Shown: positions 17,196 to 26,473, counted from the first letter of the stretch. The stretch is DNA of 39,399 nt from Rhodospirillaceae bacterium (GCA_018666805.1 JABIXB010000208.1:1-39399), one strand, 5' to 3'. Notes: generated by a model from the sequence alone, not told the origin. Program-made: numbers and translations.

Positions 17196-18086
17196 ATGGC
17201 CGATAAAGCTTTGACACAACCGACTGCCGGAACGGCTGCGCGCAATGTGGACGGTTACGCCCTTTTTTGGGGTTTGCCGCTGGCGCTCTGGCAATTGGTG
17301 TTCTTTGTAGCACCGCTGGTATTTCTCGTCGTGATGACCTTTTGGACGGTCAAGAATTTTCGCCTTACGCCCGATTTCGACACCGTCAATTGGGTCAATA
17401 TGTTTTCCAAAGGCTATGTTATCGACACCTATTTCCGTACTCTTTGGTATGGTGCGCTCGGCGCGGTGGTGTGCAGTGTACTGGCCTTTCCGGCATCCTA
17501 TGCGCTCGCCTTCAAGGCCTCTCCTGTGGTGCAGCGTATTGGTCTCTTTATGCTGATTACGCCGTTTTTTACCAGCTATCTGGTGCGCATCTATTCGTGG
17601 CAGGCGGTGGTATCGGACAATGGTGTACTCAACAATCTGCTCGGAGTTTTTGGCCTCGGCCCGTTCAATATTCTCGGCACGTTGCTTGGCACCATGGTCG
17701 GCTACATAACTCTAACGTTGCCGCTCGTTATCCTGTTGCAGTTTTTCAGCCTCTCCGGTGTTGACCGGAATTATATCGAGGCGGCGCAAAATCTCGGCTG
17801 CGGCCGCCTGCGGACGGTGTTCCTGGTGATTATCCCGTTGGCCAAGACCGGCATTATTCTCGCCGGAACGTTCGCCTTTATCCTTTGTTTCGGCGATCTG
17901 GTGAGCCCGACATCGTTGGGCAGCAGCAAGCCGCCGACCTTGAGCATCCTGATCGTCGATACGGTCAAGCAGGGCAATAATTGGCCGCGCGCCGCGGTGG
18001 TCGCGCTGATGATGGTGTTGACCCTTATCGTCGTTGCTTTCACCGCAATCTTTTTTGCCTATCGCGTCAAGAAAGAGAAAACATGA
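17196..18086 (+). CDS. ABC transporter permease, PotB-like
   Basis: 296 aa with about six TM helices. The cytoplasmic EAA loop is YIEAAQNLGCGRLRTVFLVIIP, which contacts the ATPase. The N-terminal WQLVFFVAPLVFLVVMTF and the region around YLVRIYSWQAVVSDNGVLNN are typical of PotB permeases of the polyamine/opine/phosphonate group. The gene lacks an obvious ribosome-binding site, and it lies just after the attenuator. It overlaps the next permease gene by 4 bases (ATGA). Confidence 0.9.
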   Translation: MADKALTQPTAGTAARNVDGYALFWGLPLALWQLVFFVAPLVFLVVMTFWTVKNFRLTPDFDTVNWVNMFSKGYVIDTYFRTLWYGALGAVVCSVLAFPASYALAFKASPVVQRIGLFMLITPFFTSYLVRIYSWQAVVSDNGVLNNLLGVFGLGPFNILGTLLGTMVGYITLTLPLVILLQFFSLSGVDRNYIEAAQNLGCGRLRTVFLVIIPLAKTGIILAGTFAFILCFGDLVSPTSLGSSKPPTLSILIVDTVKQGNNWPRAAVVALMMVLTLIVVAFTAIFFAYRVKKEKT

Positions 18087-18898
18087 GCGCCGACCGCCTT
18101 ATCGCCTACGCGTTGCGCGGCTGGTTCCTGGTGGCGTTGTTCTTCATCTTTGTGCCGATCATCATCAATTTTATTTATTCCTTCAGTCCCAGCCGTTTTC
18201 CGACCTTGCCGCTTGGCGGCTTCAGCACCGGCTGGTACGAGCTGATATTGAACGAGGCGCCGGTACCGCGCGCCTTCGGCAACAGCCTGAAAGCCGGCGT
18301 GATCGTCGCCGTTATATCCACCTTTATCGGTTTTGCCGCCGCCTATACGGATTACCGCTACCGTTTCCTCGGCAAGAATTTTTACCTCGCTCTGGCGCTC
18401 CTGCCGCCGACTATTCCGGTGCTTATTCTCGGCCTTGTGATGCTGATGTTTCTCAGCCGGGTCAGCCTCGTCGGAGAACTTTATTCGGTCGTTCTCGCAC
18501 ATGTTGTGTATTGCATTCCCTTCGCCATGGCGCTGATTCGCCTGCGTTTGGCGCAGATGAATCCCGACCTTGAAAGCGCGGCATGGAATCTTGGCGCCAA
18601 TTCGTGGCGTGCCATGCGCGAGGTGATCGTACCCTTTACCCTGCCTTCGATATTCGCCGCCCTGGCGCTCACCATGGCGGTCTCGTTCGATGAATATTTG
18701 ATCGCCTTTTTTGTCGGCGGCCTGACCGAGACCTTGCCGGTGCGCGTGCTGGCGCTGTTGCAGGGCCAGGTCAGCCCGCGCATCAACGCCATCGGCAGCG
18801 TTGTTTTCACCATATCCATGAGCCTTGTAATCCTGGCCCAGATCCTTTTATTGACGCGTCGCTCCGGCGGACGCAGCATCGCCGCTGGAGGCAAATAA
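18083..18898 (+). CDS. ABC transporter permease, PotC-like
   Basis: 271 aa, about six TM helices, second half of the permease heterodimer. The EAA loop is ESAAWNLGANSWRAMREVIVP, with FDEYLIAFFVGG after it, as in PotC/PotI. ATG 18083 overlaps the PotB-like stop (ATGA); the upstream extension of the frame codes the out-of-frame end of that gene. The ATPase gene starts 3 bases after its stop. Confidence 0.9.
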   Translation: MSADRLIAYALRGWFLVALFFIFVPIIINFIYSFSPSRFPTLPLGGFSTGWYELILNEAPVPRAFGNSLKAGVIVAVISTFIGFAAAYTDYRYRFLGKNFYLALALLPPTIPVLILGLVMLMFLSRVSLVGELYSVVLAHVVYCIPFAMALIRLRLAQMNPDLESAAWNLGANSWRAMREVIVPFTLPSIFAALALTMAVSFDEYLIAFFVGGLTETLPVRVLALLQGQVSPRINAIGSVVFTISMSLVILAQILLLTRRSGGRSIAAGGK

Positions 18899-18900
18899 CC

Positions 18901-19986
18901 ATGTCGGAAGCCTTGCTCGTCTTGGATAAGGTGGTGAAACGTTTCGGCGAACACACCGCCGTCGATGGCGTGGATTTGCAGATCAGTAAAGGCGAATTTC
19001 TTGCCATTATGGGGCCGTCGGGTTGTGGCAAGACAACGACGCTCCGCATGATCGCCGGCCTCGAGCAACCGAGCGCGGGCGAGATCCGCCTCAATGGCAC
19101 ACGCATGAACGAGCTCAAGCCGTGGCAGCGCGATACGCCGTTGGTGTGGCAGAATTTGGCGCTCTTTCCCCATTTGAGCGTGTTAAAGAATGTCGAATTC
19201 GGCCTCAAGATGCGCAATGTCGCCGCGCGCGAGCGGCGCGAACGCTCGATGAACTGGCTCGAGCGCATGGGCCTCGCCGAATATGCCGGGCGCAATATCG
19301 CCCAGCTTTCGGGCGGTGAGCGCCAGCGCGTGGCGATCGCCCGGGCACTCGTGACCGAGCCCGAAATCCTGCTGCTCGACGAACCCTTAAGCGCGCTCGA
19401 TGCGCATTTGCGCGTGCGCATGCAGTCGGAAATCACGCAACTGCAAAAGCAGCTCGGCATCACTTTTGCCTATGTCACGCACAATCAATCGGAAGCCTTC
19501 GCCATGGCGAGCCGGGTGGCAATCATGAATGGCGGGCTGATCCAGCAGATTGGCAGCCCGCGCGAGGTTTACCGTGCGCCGGCCAATCATTTCGTCGCCG
19601 AATTTGTCGGCAGCAACAATATTTTGAGCGGCACCGTGACGGCCCTTGAAGGCGGGCAGGTGACAGTGCAAACCGCGTGGGGCAGCTTCAACGCGCCGAC
19701 GCCTGAGCCGGCGCCGAAAACAGGCGATGCGCTGGAGCTTGTTGTGAGCGCTGACCTGGTTGCCGTATCGGATAGCGCCGGCGCGGAGGGCAATGTGTTG
19801 AGCGGCGAACTGATTAGTGAGGAATTCATCGGCTCGATTATCACGCTTTACATCGACATCGGCGACGGCATCGTTTTTCGCGCACAAAAGCAGCAGCATG
19901 AATTGGATGCGCTCGACTATAGTTCGGGGCGCAAGCTCTTTGCTTCGTGGCGGCCCGAGCACACTTATGTCCTACCGCAAATCTGA
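18901..19986 (+). CDS. ABC transporter ATP-binding protein, PotA-like
   Basis: 361 aa, energises import through the two permeases. Walker A is GPSGCGKTT (Lys44), the Q-loop is at VWQNLALFPHL, the ABC signature is LSGGERQRVAIARAL (from about 137), Walker B is ILLLDEP (Asp160, Glu161), and the switch histidine is in YVTHNQSEA. The C-terminal 120 residues form a TOBE/OB-type regulatory domain, as in PotA, MalK and UgpC. Tightly linked to the permeases. Substrate class cannot be decided from the ATPase. Confidence 0.93.
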   Translation: MSEALLVLDKVVKRFGEHTAVDGVDLQISKGEFLAIMGPSGCGKTTTLRMIAGLEQPSAGEIRLNGTRMNELKPWQRDTPLVWQNLALFPHLSVLKNVEFGLKMRNVAARERRERSMNWLERMGLAEYAGRNIAQLSGGERQRVAIARALVTEPEILLLDEPLSALDAHLRVRMQSEITQLQKQLGITFAYVTHNQSEAFAMASRVAIMNGGLIQQIGSPREVYRAPANHFVAEFVGSNNILSGTVTALEGGQVTVQTAWGSFNAPTPEPAPKTGDALELVVSADLVAVSDSAGAEGNVLSGELISEEFIGSIITLYIDIGDGIVFRAQKQQHELDALDYSSGRKLFASWRPEHTYVLPQI

Positions 19987-20012
19987 GACGGCAAAAGAAC
20001 AGAGGAAAGAAA

Positions 20013-21533
20013 ATGACCATTCATATCAAGGGCGCCAAAATCATGGCGATGGATGCCAGCCATGGCAGTGACTGTTTCGATGGCGATATTCTCATCGAGG
20101 ATCAGCGCATTGTCGCCATGGGGGCGGCGCTGCCCGAGGCGGAAGCCGATATCGTCATCGATGGGCACGATAAGCTGGTGACGCCGGGCTTCGTTAACGG
20201 CCATATCCATACGCCCGAAGCGCTGTTTCGTGGGCGCTACGAGAATTTACCGCTCGAGATGTGGATGACGCTGGCCTATTTCCTCGTCGGCGACGGGCAG
20301 CTTGCGCCGCGCGCGCTCTATCTCCGTTCCATGCTGGTCGCCATGGACGCGCTCCGGAACGGCGTAACCTTTCTCGCCGATGATATTCTCGAGCCGCCGC
20401 TACAATCGATGGAGACGCTGGGCTGCATTTTTCAGGCCTATGACGATGTCGGCATCCGCGCCAATGTTTCCGGCCATGTCATCGACCGGCCGATCGCCGA
20501 TACCATTCCTTTCTTCCCCGAGATTCTGCCCGACGATTTGTTGGCGCAAATCAATGCCGGCAAGCCGCCGACGGTGGAAGAATATGTGGCTTTTGCCGAA
20601 GAGGCTTTCTCGCTCTATCACGGCCGTGCCGACGGGCGGCTCCGCTTTATGGTGGCGCCGTCGGGGCCGCAGCGCTGCACGGTTGAGCTGATGCAGGCGG
20701 CGGATGAATTGGCGCGGGCCAACAAAACCGCCTTCCATACCCATATCGTCGAATCCAAAATACAAGCCGTGGCCGGCCATGAATTTTACGGCAAGACCCT
20801 GGTGCAATATATGCACGATCTCGGGCTGCTGAACCGCGGCACCACCATTGCGCACGGTGTGTGGACAACGGACGAAGACATCGCGCTGTTGGGCGCGGCC
20901 AAATGTTCGGTGGTGCATAACTCGCTCTCCAACATGAAGCTCCATTCCGGTGTGGCGCCGATCCGCCGCATGATCGATGCCGGCGTCAATGTCGCGATCG
21001 GCACGGACGGGGTATCGACCAGCGACACACCGCGCATGTTCGATGCCATGCGGACGGCTGCGTATATGCACGGCGTGACGACGGGCGATAATGAAGCCTG
21101 GCTCAGTTCGCATGAGGTGATTCACGCGGCGACCATGGGCGGCGCTTACAGTGCCTTGTTGGAAGACGATATCGGCTCGCTCGAAGTGGGCAAGAAGGCC
21201 GACCTCGTCATCATGGACCTGCGCAACGCCAATTTCGTGCCGCTCAACGATCCGCGCAAACACATTGTCTACTGCGAAAATGGCAGCTCGGTTGAAACCG
21301 TGATCGTCGACGGCGAAATCGTCCTGCGCGACGGTCTGCTGACAAAAATAGACGAGGAGGCGATGCTCGATGAATTCCGCGAGCTGATGCCGGAAATAAT
21401 GGCTAAACATGAGCCGCAGGAGGAGCAGAACAAAGCCTTCCTTCCCTACCTGCAAGAGGTTTACGAGCGCTGCGCCGCGGTCGACCTCGGTATCCATCGC
21501 TATGGTGGCAACGATATGCCGTCTTGGCCGTAG
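20013..21533 (+). CDS. TRZ/ATZ-type amidohydrolase A (aminohydrolase on a ring substrate)
   Basis: 506-aa metal-dependent amidohydrolase of the cytosine deaminase/atrazine chlorohydrolase (TRZ/ATZ) group. It has the beta-strand 1 HxH (GHIHT, His64 and His66), further ligands in AFHTHIVESK and TIAHGVWTTDEDI, and the catalytic aspartate in IGTDGVSTSDTPR. The fold is a TIM barrel with a composite beta domain at both ends (KIMAMDASHG and GSLEVGKKADLVIMDL). Expected reaction: hydrolytic deamination or dechlorination of an N-heterocycle. The start at 20013 follows AGAGGAAAGAAA; the ORF extends upstream into the ATPase gene without support. It is a clear paralogue of the protein at 22392-23912, with the creatininase gene between them. 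Substrate unknown. Confidence 0.88.
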   Translation: MTIHIKGAKIMAMDASHGSDCFDGDILIEDQRIVAMGAALPEAEADIVIDGHDKLVTPGFVNGHIHTPEALFRGRYENLPLEMWMTLAYFLVGDGQLAPRALYLRSMLVAMDALRNGVTFLADDILEPPLQSMETLGCIFQAYDDVGIRANVSGHVIDRPIADTIPFFPEILPDDLLAQINAGKPPTVEEYVAFAEEAFSLYHGRADGRLRFMVAPSGPQRCTVELMQAADELARANKTAFHTHIVESKIQAVAGHEFYGKTLVQYMHDLGLLNRGTTIAHGVWTTDEDIALLGAAKCSVVHNSLSNMKLHSGVAPIRRMIDAGVNVAIGTDGVSTSDTPRMFDAMRTAAYMHGVTTGDNEAWLSSHEVIHAATMGGAYSALLEDDIGSLEVGKKADLVIMDLRNANFVPLNDPRKHIVYCENGSSVETVIVDGEIVLRDGLLTKIDEEAMLDEFRELMPEIMAKHEPQEEQNKAFLPYLQEVYERCAAVDLGIHRYGGNDMPSWP

Positions 21534-21569
21534 GACACGCCCCAGAACCGACCATGAAAGGAGTTTGCG

Positions 21570-22379
21570 ATGACAGATAATATCCGAATTTGCGAACTGA
21601 ACTGGATGGAATATGACCGTCGCCTGCGTGAGGAAGCGCCGGTGGTGATGCTGCCGGTCGGCTCGCTCGAGCAGCATGGCCCGCATCTGCCGATGCATTG
21701 CGATTCGCTGATCCCGACGGCGATTTGCGAAGGTGTCGCGGCACAGTCGGGCGGGTTGGTGGCGCCAACGATCAGCTATGGCTACAAATCCCAACCCAAA
21801 TCCGGCGGCGGCAATCATTTCCCCGGCACCACCAGCCTCGACGGCCAGACGTTGATTTTTCTCGTGCGCGACGTGATCAAGGAATTCGCCCGCCACGGCG
21901 TGAAGAAAATAGCGCTGATGGATGGCCATTACGAAAACAATATGTTCCTGGTCGAGGGCATCGATCTGGCGCTCAGGGAATTGCGCCGCGACGGCATCAC
22001 GGATCTCCGCATCGCCAAGCTGCCCTACTGGGAATATGCCTCCGAAGATACGCTCGACAAGGCGTTTCCCGATGGTTTTCCCGGCTGGCCGCTTGAGCAT
22101 GCCGGCGTGATGGAGACCTCGGTGATGCTCCATCTCCACCCCGAATTCGTCAACATGGACAAGGTGCCGATGCATCCGCCAGCGGAATTCCCGCTGCACG
22201 ATATGTATCCCACCGATCCGGCGACGGTGCCGTCTTCGGGCGCGCTGTCCTCGGCCGCGGTGGCGACGGCGGAGAAGGGCAAGATGTTTATGGACGAATA
22301 TGTCGGCGGCGCGGCGCAAGCGCTGAACGAAGCTTTCGGCGAAGAAGAGAACATTATTATTCTGGGCGACAGCAGCTAA
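21570..22379 (+). CDS. Creatininase (creatinine amidohydrolase) family protein
   Basis: 269 aa. Creatininase opens the creatinine lactam to creatine using two metal ions. From memory of the Pseudomonas enzyme, the metal ligands are Glu34, His36, Asp45, His120 and Glu122, and here the same residues sit at the same numbers: LEQHG (Glu34, His36), HCDS (Asp45), GHYEN (His120, Glu122). The flap tryptophan Trp154 (LPYWEY) is present, as are Trp173 and His177 in GWPLEHAG (174 and 178 in the reference). KSGGGNHFPGTTSLDGQTL and VEGIDLALRELR are also close to that enzyme. So this is a close relative of true creatininase rather than the mycofactocin or deformylase branches. Ribosome-binding site AAAGGAG. 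No creatinase gene (creatine to sarcosine and urea) is nearby, so the substrate may be a creatinine analogue. Confidence 0.88.
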   Translation: MTDNIRICELNWMEYDRRLREEAPVVMLPVGSLEQHGPHLPMHCDSLIPTAICEGVAAQSGGLVAPTISYGYKSQPKSGGGNHFPGTTSLDGQTLIFLVRDVIKEFARHGVKKIALMDGHYENNMFLVEGIDLALRELRRDGITDLRIAKLPYWEYASEDTLDKAFPDGFPGWPLEHAGVMETSVMLHLHPEFVNMDKVPMHPPAEFPLHDMYPTDPATVPSSGALSSAAVATAEKGKMFMDEYVGGAAQALNEAFGEEENIIILGDSS

Positions 22380-22391
22380 CGGGAGAGGCAT

Positions 22392-23912
22392 ATGAGCTAT
22401 CTGATCAAGGGCGCGACCATTGTTGCCATGGACGGCGCGCACGGCGCCGAGCCGTTCAGCGGCGATATTCTCATTGGTGATGATCGCATCAAGGAGATCG
22501 GCGAAAATCTCTCCGCGGCCGGCGTTGGCGAGACCATCGACGGACGCGGCAAGCTGGTCATGCCGGGCTTGACCAACGCCCATGTCCATTCCTGGGAGGC
22601 GATGTTTAAAGGGCGCTACGACAATCTGCCGCTCGAACTCTGGATGTTGCTGTGCTACCCGATCCTCGGCGCCGTGCCGCTGCCGCCGCGCCTGGTTTAT
22701 CTGCGTACCATGATCGTTGGCATGGAGTGCCTGAAAACCGGCGTTACCAATGTGCTCGACGATGTGCTTGAAATGCCGACCCAGGATTTGGATCAGCTCG
22801 CAGCGACCTTCCAGGCCTATGACGATCTCGGCATGCGCGCCAACCTCTCCGGCCATATCATCAACCGACCGTTCAGCGAGACCATTCCCTTTTCCGATGA
22901 ATATTTACCGGAGGATTTGAAGGCCAAGGTTTCAGCCGCGGTACCGCCGACGACCGAGGCCTTTGTCGAGCTTGCCGAAGAGGCGGTATCGCGCTTCCAC
23001 AATAAAAAGGGCCGCTTGCGCTACGTCGTTGCGCCGTCCGGCCCGCAGCGCTGCACCGATGACATGTTGGTCGCCGCCTATGAACTGGCCGATAAGCACG
23101 ACATGGCCTATCACATCCATATTCTTGAATCGAAAATCCAGGCCGTTACCGGACATGAGTTTTACGGCAAGACCCTGATTGGCCATATGAACGATATCGG
23201 CGCGCTCGGGCCGCGCACGACGATCGCCCATTCGATCTGGGTGACGGATGAGGATATCGCCATGATGGCGGATGCCGGCTCGACCGTGGTGCACAACGCG
23301 ATCTCCAATCAAAAGCTCGGCGCCGGCATCATGCCGTACCGCAAATTGATGGATGCCGGCATCACCATCGGTCTCGGCTCGGACGGCATTTCGACCAATG
23401 ACACGCCGCGTATTTTCGATGTGATGAAGGCGGCGGCGCTGTTGCATAAGGTCTCGACGCCCGATTATCCGCAAGGGCCGACGGCGAGCGAGATATTGCG
23501 CGCCGGCACGATCAACGGTGCGCGTACCGCGATGATCGATGGCGATACCGGCTCGCTCGAAGCGGGCAAGAAGGCCGATCTTCTGATTCTCAACATGAAG
23601 ACGCTGAATTTCACGCCGCTTAATGATGTGCGCAATCACCTGGTCTATTGCGAAAACGGCACCTCGATTGAGAAGGTCATGGTGAATGGCGAAATCGTGG
23701 TTGAGGACAATCGCCTGAAACGGGTGGATGAGGCGGCACTGTTGGAAGAGTTGCGCGGCCATTTGCCGGAATTCCAAAAACAACACGCGCAGTTGGAAGC
23801 GCTCAACAGCGCCTTCCGCCCGGCATTCGAACAAATTCACAAGCGCTGCTGCGGGCATGATCTGGGAATCAACCGGTTCTCGCGCCCGCCGGGCGACTGG
23901 TATCAGGCATAG
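22392..23912 (+). CDS. TRZ/ATZ-type amidohydrolase B, paralogue of amidohydrolase A
   Basis: 506 aa, the same length as the protein at 20013-21533 and strongly similar along its whole length, including VAPSGPQRCT, SKIQAVTGHEFYGKTL and VYCENGTSIEKV. Metal site: AHVHS (His64, His66), AYHIHILESK, TIAHSIWVTDEDI and the catalytic aspartate in LGSDGISTNDTPR. Differences from copy A in the substrate loops (HIHTPEA to HVHSWEA; AHGVWTT to AHSIWVT) suggest separate or sequential substrates. The gene starts 13 bases after the creatininase gene with a GGGAGAG ribosome-binding site. Reaction class deamination of a ring amine is inferred; it may instead act as a heteromer with copy A. Confidence 0.88.
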   Translation: MSYLIKGATIVAMDGAHGAEPFSGDILIGDDRIKEIGENLSAAGVGETIDGRGKLVMPGLTNAHVHSWEAMFKGRYDNLPLELWMLLCYPILGAVPLPPRLVYLRTMIVGMECLKTGVTNVLDDVLEMPTQDLDQLAATFQAYDDLGMRANLSGHIINRPFSETIPFSDEYLPEDLKAKVSAAVPPTTEAFVELAEEAVSRFHNKKGRLRYVVAPSGPQRCTDDMLVAAYELADKHDMAYHIHILESKIQAVTGHEFYGKTLIGHMNDIGALGPRTTIAHSIWVTDEDIAMMADAGSTVVHNAISNQKLGAGIMPYRKLMDAGITIGLGSDGISTNDTPRIFDVMKAAALLHKVSTPDYPQGPTASEILRAGTINGARTAMIDGDTGSLEAGKKADLLILNMKTLNFTPLNDVRNHLVYCENGTSIEKVMVNGEIVVEDNRLKRVDEAALLEELRGHLPEFQKQHAQLEALNSAFRPAFEQIHKRCCGHDLGINRFSRPPGDWYQA

Positions 23913-23923
23913 GGAGACGGCAA

Positions 23924-25195
23924 ATGGATATCATCCTCAAGAACGCCAATGTGGCGCACCGCGACGAGCCGGTGCGCAACGCCGACATCGCCATCAAGGG
24001 CGAAACGATCGCCGCTGTGGAGGCCAACATTACCGCCGAGGCCGGCCAGACAATCGATTGCGGCGGGCGGCTGGTAAGCGGCTCGCTGATTGACGCGCAT
24101 GTCCATCTCGATGCCGTTCTGGCGGCGGGTCTCGAGCGCGACAATCAATCCGGCACCCTGCATGAGGGCATTGAGATCTGGACCGATTTCAAACCCAAGC
24201 GCACGGTCGAGGCGATCAAGGAGCGGGCGCGCCGCGCCATCGATTGGGAGGTGGCGCAAGGCGCGGGCTTTATCCGCACCCATGCCGATGTTTGCGACGA
24301 TGCCCAGCTTTCGACCCAGGCGCTGGTCGAGCTGCGCGATGAACTGCGCGACCGGGTCGATATTCAGATCGTCGCCTTTCCGCAAGTCGGCATCAAATCC
24401 TTTCCCGGCGGCGAGAAGCAGATGCGAGATTCGCTCGATATGGGTGCCGATGTCGTTGGCGGCATCCCGCATAACGAAGTCACGCGCGAGGCCGGTCATG
24501 CGAGCGTTATGTTTATCTTTGACGAAGCCGAGAAGCGCGGCCTCAAGATCGATGTGCATTGCGACGAGGTCGATGACAGCCATGCACGTTTTCTCGAGGT
24601 CATGGTCGAGCAGACGTTCCAGCGCGGCATGGGCGCAAGCGTGACAGCGAGCCATTGCGTCGCCATGCATTCCTACAACAACGCCTATGCCTACCGCCTG
24701 ATGGGCTGGGTCGCGCGTTCCGAATTGAACGTCACCGCCAACCCGTTCGACAACATCATTCTGCAGGCGCGCGAGGACAGCTATCCCAAGCGGCGTGGCA
24801 TGACGCGGGTGAAGGAGCTGTTGCAAGCCGGGGTGAATGTCGGCATCGGCCATGATTCGATCATGGACCCGTGGTATCCGCTCGGGCGCGGCGACATGGT
24901 GGATGCGGCGTCGCTGGCGCTGCATGTTTGCCAGATGTCGGGCGTCGAGGAAATCGATACCTGTTTCGACATGATCACGTGGCGCAACGCGCAGAATTTG
25001 GGGCTGGAAAATTATGGCGTGGCGTCCGGTGCCCAGGCCGATTTGGTGATTTTCGATGCCGCCAGCAAGGCCGATGTGCTGCGCATCAACCCGGCCTGCA
25101 CCCATGTTTTCAAGCGCGGCCAACTGGTTTCCGAAACCAAACCGGCGGAAAGCACGGTGATGGGCGGCAGGGTGGATTTCACGCGCGGCAATTGA
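23924..25195 (+). CDS. CodA-like amidohydrolase 1 (cytosine/creatinine deaminase type)
   Basis: 423-aa TIM-barrel amidohydrolase of the CodA group, which deaminates cytosine, isocytosine and, in some species, creatinine. Motifs: HxH in DAHVHLDAV (His59, His61), IDVHCDEVDD, ASHCVAMH, and the catalytic aspartate in GIGHDSIMDPWYPLG, the closest match to CodA. In the first motif the CodA lysine of HLDKAL is replaced by alanine (HLDAVL). Ribosome-binding site GGGAGAC. It lies 11 bases after amidohydrolase B and 10 bases before the next CodA-like gene. The substrate is unknown, but the full active site suggests a working deaminase. Confidence 0.88.
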   Translation: MDIILKNANVAHRDEPVRNADIAIKGETIAAVEANITAEAGQTIDCGGRLVSGSLIDAHVHLDAVLAAGLERDNQSGTLHEGIEIWTDFKPKRTVEAIKERARRAIDWEVAQGAGFIRTHADVCDDAQLSTQALVELRDELRDRVDIQIVAFPQVGIKSFPGGEKQMRDSLDMGADVVGGIPHNEVTREAGHASVMFIFDEAEKRGLKIDVHCDEVDDSHARFLEVMVEQTFQRGMGASVTASHCVAMHSYNNAYAYRLMGWVARSELNVTANPFDNIILQAREDSYPKRRGMTRVKELLQAGVNVGIGHDSIMDPWYPLGRGDMVDAASLALHVCQMSGVEEIDTCFDMITWRNAQNLGLENYGVASGAQADLVIFDAASKADVLRINPACTHVFKRGQLVSETKPAESTVMGGRVDFTRGN

Positions 25196-25205
25196 GGCAG
25201 AATCC

Positions 25206-26459
25206 GTGGATTTGATCGTTAAAAACGCCAATCTGTGGCGTGGCGATGGCGCGTGCGACCTTTACATCGCCGACGGGCGTTTTACCGCAGCGCCGGAGGA
25301 TGGCAACACCAGCGGCGCCGAAATTATCGATGCGGCGGGCTGTCTTTGTGTCGCCGGGTTTGTCGAGCCGCATATTCATCTCGACAAGGCGCTGATTAAT
25401 GAGGATGTGCGGCCCAATGTTTCCGGCACTCTTGATGAAGCGATTGAAATCATCTGGGAGCGCAAGCGCGCCTACGATGTCGACGAAATCGCCGCGCGCG
25501 CCGGGCGGGTGATCCGCTCTGCCCTGGCCAATGGCGTGACGCACATCCGCAGCCATGTCGATGTCGATAATATCGGCGGCTTGCGCCCGCTCGAAGGCGT
25601 TGCCGAGGCGCGCCGACGCCATAGCGATGTGATGGATATTCAGATCGTCGCCTTCCCGCAGGAAGGTATTTTAAAGAACGCCGGCACCGAAAAACTGATG
25701 TGGCAGGCGATGGAGGCCGGCGCCGATGTGGTCGGTGGCATGCCGTTTAATGAGAAGCACCCGCAAGACAGCGCGCGCCATATCAGCATCGCTTTTGAGA
25801 TCGCCAAGGCGTTCGATGCCGATATCGATATGCATGTCGACGAGACCGACGATGTCGGTGCACGGACATTGGAGATGCTGGCCGAGCAAACCATCGAACA
25901 TGGCTGGCAGGGCCGCGTCACGGCGGGGCATACATGTGCGCTCGCCGGTTATGACGAAGATTACGCCAATGCCGTCATTGCGCTGGTGCGTGAGGCGGAG
26001 ATGCACATGATCACCAATCCGGCGACCAACCTGATGCTGCAGGGGCGGCTCGATGCGCAGCCCAAGCGGCGCGGTATTACGCGGGTGAAGGAATTGCTCG
26101 CCGAAGGCATTAACGTCTCGTTCGGTCAGGATTGCGTCAAGGATACCTTCTATCCCTTTGGCCGCGTCGACCCGTTGGAAGTGGGCTTGATTGCCGCCCA
26201 CGCCGCGCATATGAGCCTGCCGCAGGAGATCGAGCAGGTGTTTGACATGCAAACCAACCGGGCGGCAAAGGTGATGCGTCTTGCCGATTACGGCTTCGCG
26301 CCGGGTTGTGCGGCGGATCTGGTCATTCTCGATGCTGGCAGCGCCACCGAGGCGTTGTGCAAACAGGCGGCGCGCAATACCGTCATCAAGAACGGGCAAG
26401 TCATCGTCGAAAGCGAAACACGGCAGGACTGGCGCTGGGCGCCGGCGGAATTAGCGTAG
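25206..26459 (+). CDS. CodA-like amidohydrolase 2
   Basis: 417 aa, similar in length and order of motifs to its upstream neighbour but clearly diverged: [10 protein letters not shown] (His56, His58), [20 protein letters not shown], and [14 protein letters not shown] with the catalytic aspartate. It keeps the lysine after HLD that copy 1 lacks. The start is GTG 25206 with GAGG overlapping the stop of copy 1. Expected reaction: hydrolytic deamination of a six- or five-membered N-heterocycle. The two genes look like an old tandem duplication that has specialised. Confidence 0.88.
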   Translation: MDLIVKNANLWRGDGACDLYIADGRFTAAPEDGNTSGAEIIDAAGCLCVAGFVEPHIHLDKALINEDVRPNVSGTLDEAIEIIWERKRAYDVDEIAARAGRVIRSALANGVTHIRSHVDVDNIGGLRPLEGVAEARRRHSDVMDIQIVAFPQEGILKNAGTEKLMWQAMEAGADVVGGMPFNEKHPQDSARHISIAFEIAKAFDADIDMHVDETDDVGARTLEMLAEQTIEHGWQGRVTAGHTCALAGYDEDYANAVIALVREAEMHMITNPATNLMLQGRLDAQPKRRGITRVKELLAEGINVSFGQDCVKDTFYPFGRVDPLEVGLIAAHAAHMSLPQEIEQVFDMQTNRAAKVMRLADYGFAPGCAADLVILDAGSATEALCKQAARNTVIKNGQVIVESETRQDWRWAPAELA

Positions 26460-26473
26460 GGAGAAGAACAAGA

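Noticed and set aside
20400-22856. A long minus-strand open frame of about 818 codons opposite the amidohydrolase and creatininase genes
   Set aside because: It is rich in Arg/His and low-complexity stretches, lacks family motifs, and lies exactly antisense to three genes with intact catalytic motifs. It is a GC-driven shadow.
22932-25231. Two long minus-strand frames opposite amidohydrolase B and CodA-like gene 1
   Set aside because: Antisense to genes with clear metal-binding motifs, and of arginine/histidine-rich composition with no recognisable family.
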